Made by a program: the position numbers and the translations under genes. 52,120 bases of DNA from HGM04593 sp045646965 (GTDB lineage Bacteria > Bacteroidota > Bacteroidia > Bacteroidales > Bacteroidaceae). Where the stretch lies: assembly GCA_045646965.1 (NCBI GenBank), contig JAZRLR010000009.1, positions 1 to 52,120 on the forward strand, in the 5' to 3' direction. Below, in pieces: positions 1 to 8,381 of this stretch (position 1 is its first letter; each line of letters begins with the position of its first letter). The notes below the pieces were generated by a model that worked only from the letters and a program-made list of their open reading frames with translations, did not search any database and was not told the origin of the DNA.

Positions 1-1284
1 GGCATCAATTGGGATCAATTGATACGTCAGCAGGAGAAGGGATTCACATTCGAACAGCAGTATACCAATATCACATATAAGATTTACGACGACGACACCG
101 ACAATCTTAACGAGCGCGACAACGACAAAGAGGAGATTAAAGAGCCCGTTGACTGGGTTGCATTCAAGAACCAGTTCTTCTCTTGTATACTCATCGCAGG
201 CGACCGTTTCAATGATGTCTCATTAGCATCGGACACCTTGCACGAGGGTCGTGGCTTTATGAAGAACTGCTCAGCGTCGATGTATACCGAATTCGACCCC
301 ACAGGCAAGACACCCACAGAGCTTCAGTTCTATTTCGGACCCAACAAGTACAGCACACTAAAAGAGAGCAACAGCCTCAGCATCAACCCCGACAAAGATA
401 TCAACCTGCACGAGCTGATATACTTTGGTTGGCCCATCGTTCGCCTCATTAACCGCTATTTCATCATCTACTTGTTCGATTGGCTCACCAACTGGGGAAT
501 AAGTATGGGTATAGTTCTTCTGTTGCTTACACTTATTGTAAAGGCAGCAGTATATCCCTTTACCTATAAATCGTATGTATCTTCAGCAAAGATGCGAGCC
601 CTGAAGCCCTACATCGACGAGATTAATGCCAAATACCCCAAGCCCGAAGATGCAATGCGCAAGCAGCAAGAGATTATGGGACTTTACAGCAAATATGGTG
701 CAAGCCCAATGGGTGGCTGTCTGCCTATGCTCATACAGATGCCCATCTTCATCGCACTCTTCAACTTTGTACCCAACGCCATAGAGTTGCGCCAGGAGAG
801 TTTCCTGTGGGCTAACGACCTCTCGTCCTATGACGCCCTCATCAAATGGAACACATCTATATGGCCCATCGGCGACCACATAAGCATCTTCTGTTTGCTC
901 TTCTGCATTACACAGATACTTAACACATACTACACATCAAAGATGCAGCCCTCAATGGGAGGCACACCCGAGCAGGAGCAGCAGGCAAAGATAATGCGCT
1001 GGATGATGTATTTTATGCCCGTGATGTTCTTCTTCATCTTCAACGACTACTCGTCGGGCCTCAACTACTATTACTTTGTATCTACCCTCATAAGCGTGCT
1101 CATATTTATATATTTGAGACACAGCATCGACGAGCAGGAACTGCTGCGCAAAATGGAGGCATACAACGAGAAGAACAAGAACAACCCCGCAAAACGCAGC
1201 AGCCTAATGGCACGCCTCGAGGCTCTTCAGGAGCAACAGCAGCGTATGCTTGAGGAGCAGCAGCGACGCAACAGCAAAAAATAA
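1..1284 (+). CDS. yidC: Membrane protein insertase YidC, 3' part (5' end outside window)
   Basis: YidC/Oxa1 insertase places proteins in the inner membrane, alone or with Sec. The reading frame is open from base 1, so the gene is cut by the window edge; about 427 residues remain of a protein usually near 620. Visible in order: the end of the large periplasmic domain (to about residue 140), then hydrophobic segments around FIIYLFDWL, GIVLLLLTLIV, PMLIQMPIFIALFNF, IFCLLFCITQI and MMYFMPVMFFFIF. Between the first two core helices lies the cytoplasmic helical hairpin (AKMRALKPYIDEINAKYP), and MGGCLPMLIQMPIF is the characteristic Oxa1 signature. The tail is Gln/Glu/Arg-rich and charged, as in Bacteroidetes YidC. 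The next gene starts 13 nt downstream and is probably cotranscribed. Confidence 0.97.
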   Translation, partial: GINWDQLIRQQEKGFTFEQQYTNITYKIYDDDTDNLNERDNDKEEIKEPVDWVAFKNQFFSCILIAGDRFNDVSLASDTLHEGRGFMKNCSASMYTEFDPTGKTPTELQFYFGPNKYSTLKESNSLSINPDKDINLHELIYFGWPIVRLINRYFIIYLFDWLTNWGISMGIVLLLLTLIVKAAVYPFTYKSYVSSAKMRALKPYIDEINAKYPKPEDAMRKQQEIMGLYSKYGASPMGGCLPMLIQMPIFIALFNFVPNAIELRQESFLWANDLSSYDALIKWNTSIWPIGDHISIFCLLFCITQILNTYYTSKMQPSMGGTPEQEQQAKIMRWMMYFMPVMFFFIFNDYSSGLNYYYFVSTLISVLIFIYLRHSIDEQELLRKMEAYNEKNKNNPAKRSSLMARLEALQEQQQRMLEEQQRRNSKK

Positions 1285-1297
1285 AAGATTATAGAAT

Positions 1298-1921
1298 ATG
1301 GGACTTTTTAATATTTTCAAGAAAAAAGAGAGCGAGCGCGTGGGCGGTATGGAGGATTTTATGACTCTCATACGCGTATATTACCAGTCGGTGCTCGCAG
1401 CCAACCTCGGCATCACAAACATAGGTATGCTGCCCGACCTTGCCACATTCAAGAGAACACTCAAGGTGGCTACACAGAACAACAAACTAGGCGTGGCCGA
1501 GCGCAGCCGATGCAAGAAAATGCTCGAGCAGATATATGGCCTGAACGAGAACTTCTTCAAGGAGATAGACCTCTCTATAAAGAAGAACTGCAAGCGCATC
1601 ACCGACGTGCAGCCCTACCTGTTTGCCTTCCAGGGCTTTAACAACGACCTTATGATGCTCATCGGCAATATTATGCAGTGGGAGTTGCGCATACCCGCCT
1701 TCTTCAACAAACTGCTGCGCACAAGAATTGAGCAGAAGATAAACGACATTCTCACAAAGAACAACTGGAAAGACGAGGCCACCTTCAAGACCGTGTATGC
1801 AGTGCGTCAGTACAAGGACAAGCTGGGCTACTCGGCCGAGTGGATGAGCAACTACGTTTTCAAAGTTGTCTCTCTCGCCAAGAAAGAGCCACGTCCCAAG
1901 ACCGACGAGGTTACAAAATAA
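1298..1921 (+). CDS. Conserved helical protein of unknown function downstream of yidC
   Basis: A 207-aa soluble protein with no signal peptide or membrane segment. It starts with a basic amphipathic stretch (MGLFNIFKKKE) that could touch the membrane, followed by a predicted all-helical body rich in Phe, Asn and Lys. I do not recognise a named domain. The ATG lies 13 nt after the yidC stop and a strong terminator follows directly, so it appears to be the last gene of the yidC transcript. Coding is supported by codon usage like yidC and by the compact operon arrangement. No function is assigned. Confidence 0.85.
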   Translation: MGLFNIFKKKESERVGGMEDFMTLIRVYYQSVLAANLGITNIGMLPDLATFKRTLKVATQNNKLGVAERSRCKKMLEQIYGLNENFFKEIDLSIKKNCKRITDVQPYLFAFQGFNNDLMMLIGNIMQWELRIPAFFNKLLRTRIEQKINDILTKNNWKDEATFKTVYAVRQYKDKLGYSAEWMSNYVFKVVSLAKKEPRPKTDEVTK

Positions 1922-1929
1922 CATAAAAA

Positions 1930-1969
1930 AGGGGTGTGTCAAAAGAATAATTGACACACCCTCTTTTGT
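1930..1969 (+). terminator. Rho-independent terminator after the yidC operon
   Basis: Perfect 11-bp stem (GGGTGTGTCAA at 1932-1942, TTGACACACCC at 1951-1961), 8-nt loop, followed by TCTTTTGTT and preceded by an A-run. It separates the yidC operon from the DUF2156 gene and argues that the latter does not start upstream at 1866. Confidence 0.85.
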
Positions 1970-1979
1970 TATACCTATT

Positions 1980-2867
1980 ATGCTGAAATTTACCCCCATA
2001 GACAACGACGCCATAGAGACGCTCAAGCGGTTTGCCACGCAAAACAGCGCGCAGTCGTGCGACTACACCCCGGGCAACCTGGTTATGTGGAGCGAGTATA
2101 TGCACTACGAGTATGCGGTGCACGAGGAGACACTCTTCATATCGTCGCTCTCGCAGCTCGACCTCAAGAGCCCCGCTTTTCTGCCACCCATAGGAGAGCT
2201 GCCGCTCAACGAGAGCATAAAAACACTGCAAGAACACTGCGCAGCCACAAACAGAGAACTGCGCCTGACAGCCGTGCCGCAAGAGACAGCCGAGGAGATA
2301 AAACCCCTGCTGCCCTACCACACCGTCGCAGAGCTCGACGGCTGGGCCGACTACATACACTCGGCCACAGAGATAGCCACCCTGCAAGGCAAGGCGCTCG
2401 GCAAACGCCGCAACCGCAAAAAGAAATTCCTTGCCGACTACCCCCACTACGAGTACACCCGCATCACCCCCGCCGACATACCCGCCGTCATCGACTACAT
2501 ACGAGGCAAGGGATGCAACGAAGAGCATATGCGATGCTACGAAGTAAGGCAAAGCATCGCCACGGTTGAAAACCTCGCCACCTACCCACAACCCGCCGCT
2601 GTGATAAAAATCGACGGGCGCGTCGTGGCGTTCACTCTGGGCGAGGTGTGGGACAATATGCTCTACATACACATAGAAAAGGCCGACCGCGAGTTTGCAG
2701 GGCTCAACGAGACACTCTGCAGCGAGTTTGCCGCAGATATCCTGCGCGAATACCCGCAAGTAACACTCATAAACCGCGAAGAAGACCTCGGCGATGCAGG
2801 GTTGCGCCAGGCAAAAAGAGCCTACAGCCCCGTAGCCCTGCTCAACCGCTACGAATTTATTCCGTAA
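1980..2867 (+). CDS. DUF2156 protein (phosphatidylglycerol lysyltransferase C-terminal-like, GNAT fold)
   Basis: The 295-aa product beginning MLKFTPID resembles the DUF2156 / LPG-synthetase C-terminal family, a tandem GNAT-like fold that in MprF transfers aminoacyl groups from tRNA to lipids; stand-alone members have no settled reaction. Family-like features: a basic stretch GKRRNRKKKFL where an acidic partner could dock, and the C-terminal block with NREEDLGDAGLRQAKRAY. No membrane segments, so it is cytosolic. The frame is open upstream to 1866, but that extension overlaps the previous gene and a terminator; the ATG at 1980 just after the hairpin is the better start. Base composition is more GC-rich than its neighbours. 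Confidence 0.85.
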   Translation: MLKFTPIDNDAIETLKRFATQNSAQSCDYTPGNLVMWSEYMHYEYAVHEETLFISSLSQLDLKSPAFLPPIGELPLNESIKTLQEHCAATNRELRLTAVPQETAEEIKPLLPYHTVAELDGWADYIHSATEIATLQGKALGKRRNRKKKFLADYPHYEYTRITPADIPAVIDYIRGKGCNEEHMRCYEVRQSIATVENLATYPQPAAVIKIDGRVVAFTLGEVWDNMLYIHIEKADREFAGLNETLCSEFAADILREYPQVTLINREEDLGDAGLRQAKRAYSPVALLNRYEFIP

Positions 2868-2885
2868 CAAATATTTCTAAAAAAA

Positions 2886-2925
2886 GTAAGTCCCCAAGGA
2901 AACAAAAAGTTTCTTGGGAACTTAC
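2886..2925. terminator. Bidirectional terminator between convergent genes
   Basis: Long imperfect stem: GTAAGTCCCCAAGGAAAC against GTTTCTTGGGAACTTAC with a short A-rich loop. It sits between the ends of the DUF2156 gene (+) and the membrane-protein gene (-). Confidence 0.75.
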
Positions 2926-2977
2926 CGCTATCGTGTATACGCTCTATTTTACTATATTCAACAGGGTGAGTGCCTCG

Positions 2978-3520
2978 TTACTTTATGCGCTTAAAAACGC
3001 CACCCAAGCCCTCGCGCCATCTATCTCCAAGGTCATCTATAAAATCAGCGCCGTCCTTCCTCAAATTTCGGAAACCAAATTCGCCATTGACAGATATTTT
3101 TCCCACCCAGTTATTAGAAGATGACGAAGAAGATTCTTTCAATGAATCAATTGCCATTGACATATTTCCGGTGAAGATTAAATACATCAGATAACAACCT
3201 GCCAGAAAAACAAGCAACACAGAAAGGAACGCTGCAACAAATGATACAACACCTGTAACCAATGTGATAATAAAAATTCTGAGCAAGGCCTGCCAAATTG
3301 AATTACTGCAAATAATCGACTCGAAAACAATTGCACAGAAGCAAAGAGCTCCCACAGCAAACAAATAGCAACAGGACATATTCGTCACTTCGATGTAATT
3401 AAGAACTGCAATAACCGAGGTGATTATAACAATTAACGACATAAGAACAATCGAAACAAGGGGGTTTGAAGAGCGTTCAACTACAAAATCACAAATGCCT
3501 TCAAAATAATCTTCAATCAT
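2978..3520 (-). CDS. Small inner-membrane protein of unknown function
   Basis: A 180-aa protein with about four hydrophobic helices (around PLVSIVLMSLIVIITSVIAV, CCYLFAVGALCFCAIVF, LLRIFIITLVTGVVSFVAAF and LSVLLVFLAGCYLMYLIF) and a soluble C-terminal tail after a Ser-run (ESSSSSSNNW), rich in Gly, Arg and Asp. No family is recognised. It follows another multi-pass protein gene on the same strand with a 76-nt gap and may share its transcript. Coding is supported by the clean hydrophobic-segment pattern and the terminator placed just after its stop. Confidence 0.7.
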   Translation of the reverse strand: MIEDYFEGICDFVVERSSNPLVSIVLMSLIVIITSVIAVLNYIEVTNMSCCYLFAVGALCFCAIVFESIICSNSIWQALLRIFIITLVTGVVSFVAAFLSVLLVFLAGCYLMYLIFTGNMSMAIDSLKESSSSSSNNWVGKISVNGEFGFRNLRKDGADFIDDLGDRWREGLGGVFKRIK

Positions 3521-3596
3521 AATAAATATAATTTGTACTTTTAATACTTATTTTACAACACGGCTAAATACACTATGGTATCAAACGTTGCTCACC

Positions 3597-4436
3597 TCAG
3601 CTCAACAAGTAGAGTTGGTCGTGAAAATGAAAAATTGTCAATACAAGCCCCACTCCCAAAATCACCAATAAAAGTCCACCGATAAAGTACTTGTTTATGG
3701 GAGAAAATACAACTTTTGCATCGCGCGAGGGACTCATACCACTAAACAAACGGCTGAAAATAATAGAAGTTATACTCACAAACAAGAAGCATTGCACGCA
3801 TATCGAAAGCAAAATGCAGAACCAGGAATCCTGGAATTCCGACAAGACTTCGGGTTTCACCAACTCCTTCACACTAGGGAGAGAGCCTGCAAAAGGCAAC
3901 AGCACAAGAATCAGCTGCATTATAATCAACGGGAAAAGAGCTATACCCCAATTGCCGTCACTGTAAGATTGGTCTGTCATTTCTTTTTCAAGGGCAGAGG
4001 TATATTTTTCAAAATTATTGATATAGAGCAGCGACAACGCATACAGATAGGCTACACAGGCAATTACGGCCGCCGTGGCGTTCTGAAAAATCATTTCGTT
4101 ACAGAATCCATAAGCGACGAGCACTATCAGCAAAACCCAATAAAGGCTTTTATGTGATACAAGTAGAAAAAGCAATAAAATTGCAACTATTTTCATTGCA
4201 GGGATTGCAACGGCTGCAATTTGGTCAATACTCTCCACATCCTCGTCGAAGAAATATTTAAGCACATACAATATTATGGGAGAGAGTCCCACCAAAACAA
4301 TAGAGAGGTGCGATATAAACCTTATGAAACGATTTATCGAATTGAAGTAGTAATAATCCGCTTCAACCCAACCTCGAAGTTTGCACACCTCAAGAATTCT
4401 CTTCCTTTTCTCCTCTTTGCGTGTTGTGTCCGACAT
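3597..4436 (-). CDS. Multi-pass membrane protein of unknown function
   Basis: A 279-aa protein with a charged N-terminus (MSDTTRKEEKRKRIL) and about seven hydrophobic segments, arranged as a cluster at residues ~35-135, a cytoplasmic or periplasmic charged loop (EKYTSALEKEMTDQSYSDG), and a second cluster at ~165-270. No conserved catalytic or transport motif stands out and no family is recognised. A good promoter lies 35 nt upstream of the start. It probably forms a two-gene unit with the smaller membrane protein downstream. Confidence 0.75.
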   Translation of the reverse strand: MSDTTRKEEKRKRILEVCKLRGWVEADYYYFNSINRFIRFISHLSIVLVGLSPIILYVLKYFFDEDVESIDQIAAVAIPAMKIVAILLLFLLVSHKSLYWVLLIVLVAYGFCNEMIFQNATAAVIACVAYLYALSLLYINNFEKYTSALEKEMTDQSYSDGNWGIALFPLIIMQLILVLLPFAGSLPSVKELVKPEVLSEFQDSWFCILLSICVQCFLFVSITSIIFSRLFSGMSPSRDAKVVFSPINKYFIGGLLLVILGVGLVLTIFHFHDQLYLLS

Positions 4437-4470
4437 TTTATTCTGCTTTAATATTTTGGTTAGATATGCG

Positions 4471-4501
4471 CAAATGTATAAAAATCTTAAACAAAAACAA
4501 A
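4471..4501 (-). promoter_or_regulatory. Bacteroidetes-type promoter for the membrane-protein pair
   Basis: On the minus strand, TTTG (4501-4498), 19-nt spacer, TACATTTG (4478-4471). This matches the -33/-7 consensus exactly; predicted start of transcription near 4464, giving a leader of roughly 28 nt. Confidence 0.75.
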
Positions 4502-4557
4502 TTTATCACAAAAAAACAGATAAGAGATGCAATGCCTTAAACGAGAGCTTCTTATAC

Positions 4558-6837
4558 TTACATTATCTTAAACTGCATTCTGCTACCTTGTAGATACCAT
4601 TTGTGATTTACACTATTCCAGCATCTGTGACAGAACAAGCCGGCCCTTTCATAATGGTCAAACCCGCCGCCGTGCACCTCGATGCTCACTCCGCCATTCA
4701 ACAGATGATTAAAATAATAAGCATCGCCATAACTGCTATTCTCATTTATGCCGTCGCTATAATCTGTTACATCATTTATTTCTCCGCCTCTCACCTCCAA
4801 GGGGTAAGCAAGCCAGGGATAGGTATTGTCGAGCCACATATTGCCGGCAAAACAGAATTGCGCACCGACAGAACCAAGGCTTGGCTGCCCATACATTTTG
4901 TGAGCCACAGGAATATATCCGTCGGCATTATTATTATAATCCTTTTGAGAGAATCCTACAAAAGCATATTCACCTTTGAATATAATGCCATCGAGTTCGT
5001 GCCACACATTGCCCCACATATTCTCGAGATTGAAAAGTTTAACGGCGCAAGAACCATTGTTTTCGGCTACGGCAAGAGGCGTGCTGCCTGTATCGTGTGA
5101 AAGCCCATCTGTTGCACCCGTATTCTGCCCGCAGCCACCGAACCAGGTTCTGACAGGAGAAGCAGAGTTGTCCACAGCAGCATCGGCAGCCTCTGTAATT
5201 ATTTCCACATCCTTGTCAAAATAAATGGTTGCCTGCTTACCATCCTCACTCACAACTATATCTGTAATAGTTGCCCTGTCATAGAGTTTCGTCTCACCCG
5301 ACTTCACAAAACCGACCTGTTTTCCCACCCAGTGCCTTGCTTTCCAAGAATTCACAATAAAACGAGAAGGATGAGAAACCACATAGTTCTTTACAACGAC
5401 TTCTCCACCGGTCGTTCCCGAATAGTCTTTGGCGCTATATCCCCAAGGCTGTAAAAGGTCGGTATATCCGCCACCAATATAGTTTTGTGTATTCTTTTCG
5501 GCAAAACGCACAATATAAAGATGTTGAATTGACATAACCGTGCGTATGTCCATTCCTGCGTAACCGCCACCTTTGGACTTATAAAGTTCACGAAATTCAC
5601 CTACACTTCTGTAGGTAGCTGGTTCATTGCCGCTTCTGCTGCAGGCTACACCGCCCACAACCGAGGTTTCATACTTTGCTATATACACTTTGTTGAGCAC
5701 TCGGCCATTCTCCACAAACATAGGCGAGGGATAGAAATCAGCAAGTTGTGAAGCACAAATCTCACGATGCTCATAACCATCTTTGATATATCTTCTCTCG
5801 TACCACAGAGGGAACTCTACAAAAACATCCTTTTCTGTGAGAGAAAATCCATCTTCTCCTTTATATATTATCCGTGTGGCGCCATTGCTCAAAATCTCAA
5901 TATTACACTCCTTGATAGCATTAAATGGGTACACATCCAAGAAATCGTCGTTACCGGCCGGTACTCCCCACTTTTGCACCGAGGCTACCATACCTGCAGC
6001 ATCACAGGTGCGCTCCCAAGTTGTTAAAGCAGGATTGCTCAAGTCGTTACGCACACCATATACCTTCATCAAAGACTCCTCTTTTACAGTCTGCTTCGAC
6101 AATTTAATAACAGTTCCATCGGAAAGTTTGAAATATACGTAATCATCATCTTGCGTTACACTTTCAAACATACAGCCACTATCGGCATTATCGTCATTTG
6201 TAGCTTTGCCTATTACGCTCCACTCTTCGCCGTTATTATAAGATATATACCAAAAATTATTTACTATTTTCAAAAGAGGTGTAATTCCATCCTTACCATC
6301 GGCACCGTCCTTGCCGTCGGCACCATCCTTACCGTCAGCACCATCCTTACCATCGATACCGTCGGCACCGTCTTTACCATCGGCACCATCCTTGCCATCG
6401 GCACCGTCCTTACCATCGATACCCGAAGCCTTTATCTTGTTTCCATCAGAATCCAACAGCCATTTACCATCCAACATCCAATAATACACTCCATCGAGCC
6501 CTAACCCGACACTTATTTCCGGCACATAGCCATCTGCCCCATCCGCTCCATTATATATAGTAAAGGTACCTCCATAGAACAATGTTATTGAATATCCAAT
6601 CACATTATTTTCTTTGTAAACCGGAGAAACATTTACAACATAATCCCGAGCATTTAAAGCCTGAACAATAGAATGCAGAGCAAGAACATTGGTATTTAAG
6701 TCATCACAGACTGATTCCAATCGAGTGACACGTCCATTCAAATCCTTGACACTTTCTCTTAATTCAGAATCATCATATTTTACACAAGATTGCATTAATA
6801 CAAAGATTATCCCCAATAACAAAGTAAGTTTTTTCAT
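4558..6837 (-). CDS. Surface lipoprotein with DUF4988-like N-terminus, collagen-like Gly-X-Y tract and FGE/C-type-lectin-like C-terminal domain
   Basis: A 759-aa protein from the ATG at 6837 (an upstream in-frame ATG at 6873 would spoil the signal peptide). The lipoprotein signal ends at Cys18 (FVLMQSC). Residues ~25-75 form a coiled coil (VKDLNGRVTRLESV); ~80-138 resemble the DUF4988-type region seen before collagen repeats in Bacteroidales; ~139-186 are about 16 Gly-X-Y triplets (GKDGAD units). The C-terminal ~370 residues contain ENMWGNVWHELDG and a closing ...GGGFDH...RCWN...GSR block, the pattern of the FGE-sulfatase/C-type-lectin-like fold, although the usual catalytic residues of formylglycine-generating enzymes are not evident. 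A role in surface adhesion or ligand binding is likely (inference). It is preceded by an unusually long structured leader. Confidence 0.85.
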   Translation of the reverse strand: MKKLTLLLGIIFVLMQSCVKYDDSELRESVKDLNGRVTRLESVCDDLNTNVLALHSIVQALNARDYVVNVSPVYKENNVIGYSITLFYGGTFTIYNGADGADGYVPEISVGLGLDGVYYWMLDGKWLLDSDGNKIKASGIDGKDGADGKDGADGKDGADGIDGKDGADGKDGADGKDGADGKDGITPLLKIVNNFWYISYNNGEEWSVIGKATNDDNADSGCMFESVTQDDDYVYFKLSDGTVIKLSKQTVKEESLMKVYGVRNDLSNPALTTWERTCDAAGMVASVQKWGVPAGNDDFLDVYPFNAIKECNIEILSNGATRIIYKGEDGFSLTEKDVFVEFPLWYERRYIKDGYEHREICASQLADFYPSPMFVENGRVLNKVYIAKYETSVVGGVACSRSGNEPATYRSVGEFRELYKSKGGGYAGMDIRTVMSIQHLYIVRFAEKNTQNYIGGGYTDLLQPWGYSAKDYSGTTGGEVVVKNYVVSHPSRFIVNSWKARHWVGKQVGFVKSGETKLYDRATITDIVVSEDGKQATIYFDKDVEIITEAADAAVDNSASPVRTWFGGCGQNTGATDGLSHDTGSTPLAVAENNGSCAVKLFNLENMWGNVWHELDGIIFKGEYAFVGFSQKDYNNNADGYIPVAHKMYGQPSLGSVGAQFCFAGNMWLDNTYPWLAYPLEVRGGEINDVTDYSDGINENSSYGDAYYFNHLLNGGVSIEVHGGGFDHYERAGLFCHRCWNSVNHKWYLQGSRMQFKIM
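6280..6423 (-). repeat. Collagen-like Gly-X-Y coding repeat
   Basis: About 16 tandem GXY codon triplets, mainly alternating GKD and GAD, with two GID interruptions. At DNA level it is an 18-bp unit with synonymous differences, so the tract is prone to length change by slippage. Encodes residues 139-186 of the lipoprotein. Confidence 0.9.
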
Positions 6838-6882
6838 AGAATAGCTTTGATGACAGCAACAACTCCTTTGCAATCGGATATA

Positions 6883-7136
6883 AAAAAAGTGTGGAGTTGA
6901 ATTCGTTTGTCAATTAGAAGGTTGTGGAAAGACCTGTAGAAGAATAAACGATACAATACCCCACACTTGGATAGTATGAGGTATACGCACAACGGTGCAT
7001 AACCACACGGCTACACAAGAGATGGTGACATTCGTAATGTTCTCTTCTACTGAAAACTTCCACATTTTCTAATTAGAACAAAAGCGAAAACACTTTAAAA
7101 AAATATGTCTTGCCAAGTGCCGACAATAGCACAAGG
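6883..7136 (-). promoter_or_regulatory. Long structured 5' leader (candidate riboswitch, attenuator or sRNA)
   Basis: Between the promoter (7142-7173) and the lipoprotein ATG lies a ~300-nt leader with several nested helices, read on the minus strand. A first hairpin has GTGC/GCAC plus GCC/GGC arms (7136-7112). The outer helix pairs CTAATTAGAAAATGTGGAAG (7076-7057) with CTTTCCACAACCTTCTAATT (around 6931-6911). Inside it, GTAGAAGA pairs with TCTTCTAC. Within that are two hairpins, ACATT/AATGT extended by AGAGA/TCTCT, and ATGCAC-CGTT-GTGCGTAT. Near the 3' end CCACAC is followed by a run of seven T, and an upstream AAGTGTGG can pair with it, which would make a terminator-like end. No known riboswitch class is recognised. 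Confidence 0.55.
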
Positions 7137-7141
7137 CGTTA

Positions 7142-7173
7142 CAAAAGTACAAAAGTTTTTTATTTATAACAAG
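7142..7173 (-). promoter_or_regulatory. Promoter for the collagen-like lipoprotein leader
   Basis: Minus-strand TACTTTTG (7149-7142) matches TAnnTTTG; 20 nt upstream is CTTG (7173-7170), one base off the -33 TTTG. Places transcription start near 7136, about 300 nt before the start codon. Confidence 0.55.
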
Positions 7174-7322
7174 ATAAAGATACTTTATGGGGGAAAATAT
7201 TAATCTCAATTATTATCATTTCACTTTCTTGAACAAGAAGTATATATGAGCTGCGATTCTCAAAAAAAGCTATGCAAGGAAAGGCTTTTTACAACGCGTA
7301 CATATTTAATAAGAACTCACAT

Positions 7323-7352
7323 TTTGTTTTTACTACAAATTATCTATCTTTG
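7323..7352 (+). promoter_or_regulatory. Promoter of the DNA glycosylase gene
   Basis: TTTG (7323-7326), 18-nt spacer, TATCTTTG (7345-7352), giving a leader of about 20 nt before the ATG at 7379. Confidence 0.7.
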
Positions 7353-7378
7353 AATTCGAAATATATCTTAAACAAAAT

Positions 7379-7957
7379 ATGCCTGCAATCGAGAAACACC
7401 CGTGGGAGCCCTTTGCCCCCGATGGCGCAAAGATACTCTTCCTTGGAAGCTTCCCACCACCGCGTGCGCGATGGTCGATGGAGTTCTATTACCCGAACAT
7501 AACGAACGATTTCTGGCGCATTATGGGGCTGCTCTTTTTCGGCAGCAAAGAGCACTTTATAATAAAAGAGGAGAAACGCTTCAGGGAGCAGGAGATAAAG
7601 GAGTTTCTCACCGATAAAAAAATAGCCCTCTTTGACACATCGACCGAGGTGCGACGTCTCAAGGAGAACGCATCGGACAAATTTCTCGAGACCGTGACAC
7701 CCACCGACCTGCACGCCCTCACAGCGTCTATGCCCCACTGCACCGCCATCGCAGCCACAGGGCAAAAAGCTGCCGAAGCCGTGGCCGACGCATTTGGCTG
7801 CGAGGTGCCGCCCATAGGCTCCGCGACAAAGATACAGGGTGCTGCGGGCAAGATTAACTTTTACCGCCTGCCCTCGACCTCGCGCGCCTACCCCCTCGCC
7901 GTGGAGAAGAAGGCCGAGTATTACAAGCTGGTGTTTGCGGGCGAAAATATCGTGTGA
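7379..7957 (+). CDS. Uracil-DNA glycosylase superfamily protein (family 6 HDG / MUG-like)
   Basis: A 192-aa cytosolic base-excision repair enzyme. Motif 1 region LGSFPPPRARWSMEFYYPN followed by N-x-FW (NDFWRIMG) matches the hypoxanthine-DNA glycosylase type (family 6), in which the Asn after YY-x-N is catalytic. The second motif, LPSTSRAYP, corresponds to the DNA-intercalating STSPANA loop; here Arg-Ala-Tyr replaces Pro-Ala-Asn, so the substrate range may differ. It would cut deaminated bases (hypoxanthine or uracil) from DNA. Single-gene unit with its own promoter; length is normal for the family. Substrate assignment is inferred from motif type only. Confidence 0.85.
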   Translation: MPAIEKHPWEPFAPDGAKILFLGSFPPPRARWSMEFYYPNITNDFWRIMGLLFFGSKEHFIIKEEKRFREQEIKEFLTDKKIALFDTSTEVRRLKENASDKFLETVTPTDLHALTASMPHCTAIAATGQKAAEAVADAFGCEVPPIGSATKIQGAAGKINFYRLPSTSRAYPLAVEKKAEYYKLVFAGENIV

Positions 7958-8044
7958 CAAGAAATGGACAACAGCCCCTCAGCGAAAAGCAAATCATTTT
8001 ATATAAAAAAATGTTCAAATCTTTCAAATATCCGATTTTTCGCA

Positions 8045-8052
8045 TATATTTG
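8045..8052 (+). promoter_or_regulatory. -7 element upstream of the zapB-like/zapA/rny operon
   Basis: TATATTTG, 19 nt before the ATG at 8071, fits the -7 consensus. No clear -33 TTTG at the correct distance. Confidence 0.5.
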
Positions 8053-8070
8053 TAAAATGATTGTCGTATT

Positions 8071-8367
8071 ATGACAGAGAACGATAAAAGAACACTTGCG
8101 CAATTTGAAGAGAAACTCCGCCTGCTGCTGCACGCTCACAAACAGTTGCAGAGCCGCAACAGGGAGCTCACCAAGCTCATAGAGGAGAAAGAGAACTCTT
8201 TGAAAGAGATACAGATGCGTTGCTTGTCGCTCGAAGCCAATTACAACAATCTGAAGCAAGCCAAGATAATTAGCTTGAGCGATGCCGAGATTGGGCAGAC
8301 ACGCGAGAAATTATCGAAATTGGTGCGTGAAATCGACCAATGCATAAATTCACTTAACAAACAATAA
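8071..8367 (+). CDS. Small coiled-coil protein, ZapB-like
   Basis: A 98-aa protein that is almost entirely coiled coil (heptads through QFEEKLRLLLHAHKQLQSR to about residue 70). Its position directly before zapA, 14 nt apart, and its length match the coiled-coil partner gene found beside zapA in Bacteroidetes. It probably acts at the cell-division ring together with ZapA. The ZapB name rests on size, coiled coil and neighbourhood rather than on sequence identity. Confidence 0.75.
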   Translation: MTENDKRTLAQFEEKLRLLLHAHKQLQSRNRELTKLIEEKENSLKEIQMRCLSLEANYNNLKQAKIISLSDAEIGQTREKLSKLVREIDQCINSLNKQ

Positions 8368-8381
8368 AGAGGGTTGAGCAG

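Noticed and set aside
1866..1979. Upstream extension of the DUF2156 protein
   Set aside because: It would overlap the previous gene and translate through a rho-independent terminator; the ATG at 1980 gives a normal N-terminus.
4558..4740. Diversity-generating retroelement variable region at the end of the collagen-like lipoprotein
   Set aside because: The fold and residue make-up are suggestive, but no reverse transcriptase, accessory gene or template repeat is visible in the window.
6280..6423. CRISPR array or spacer-repeat structure
   Set aside because: The periodic DNA is a coding Gly-X-Y tract with no unique spacers; no CRISPR array or cas gene is seen anywhere in the window.
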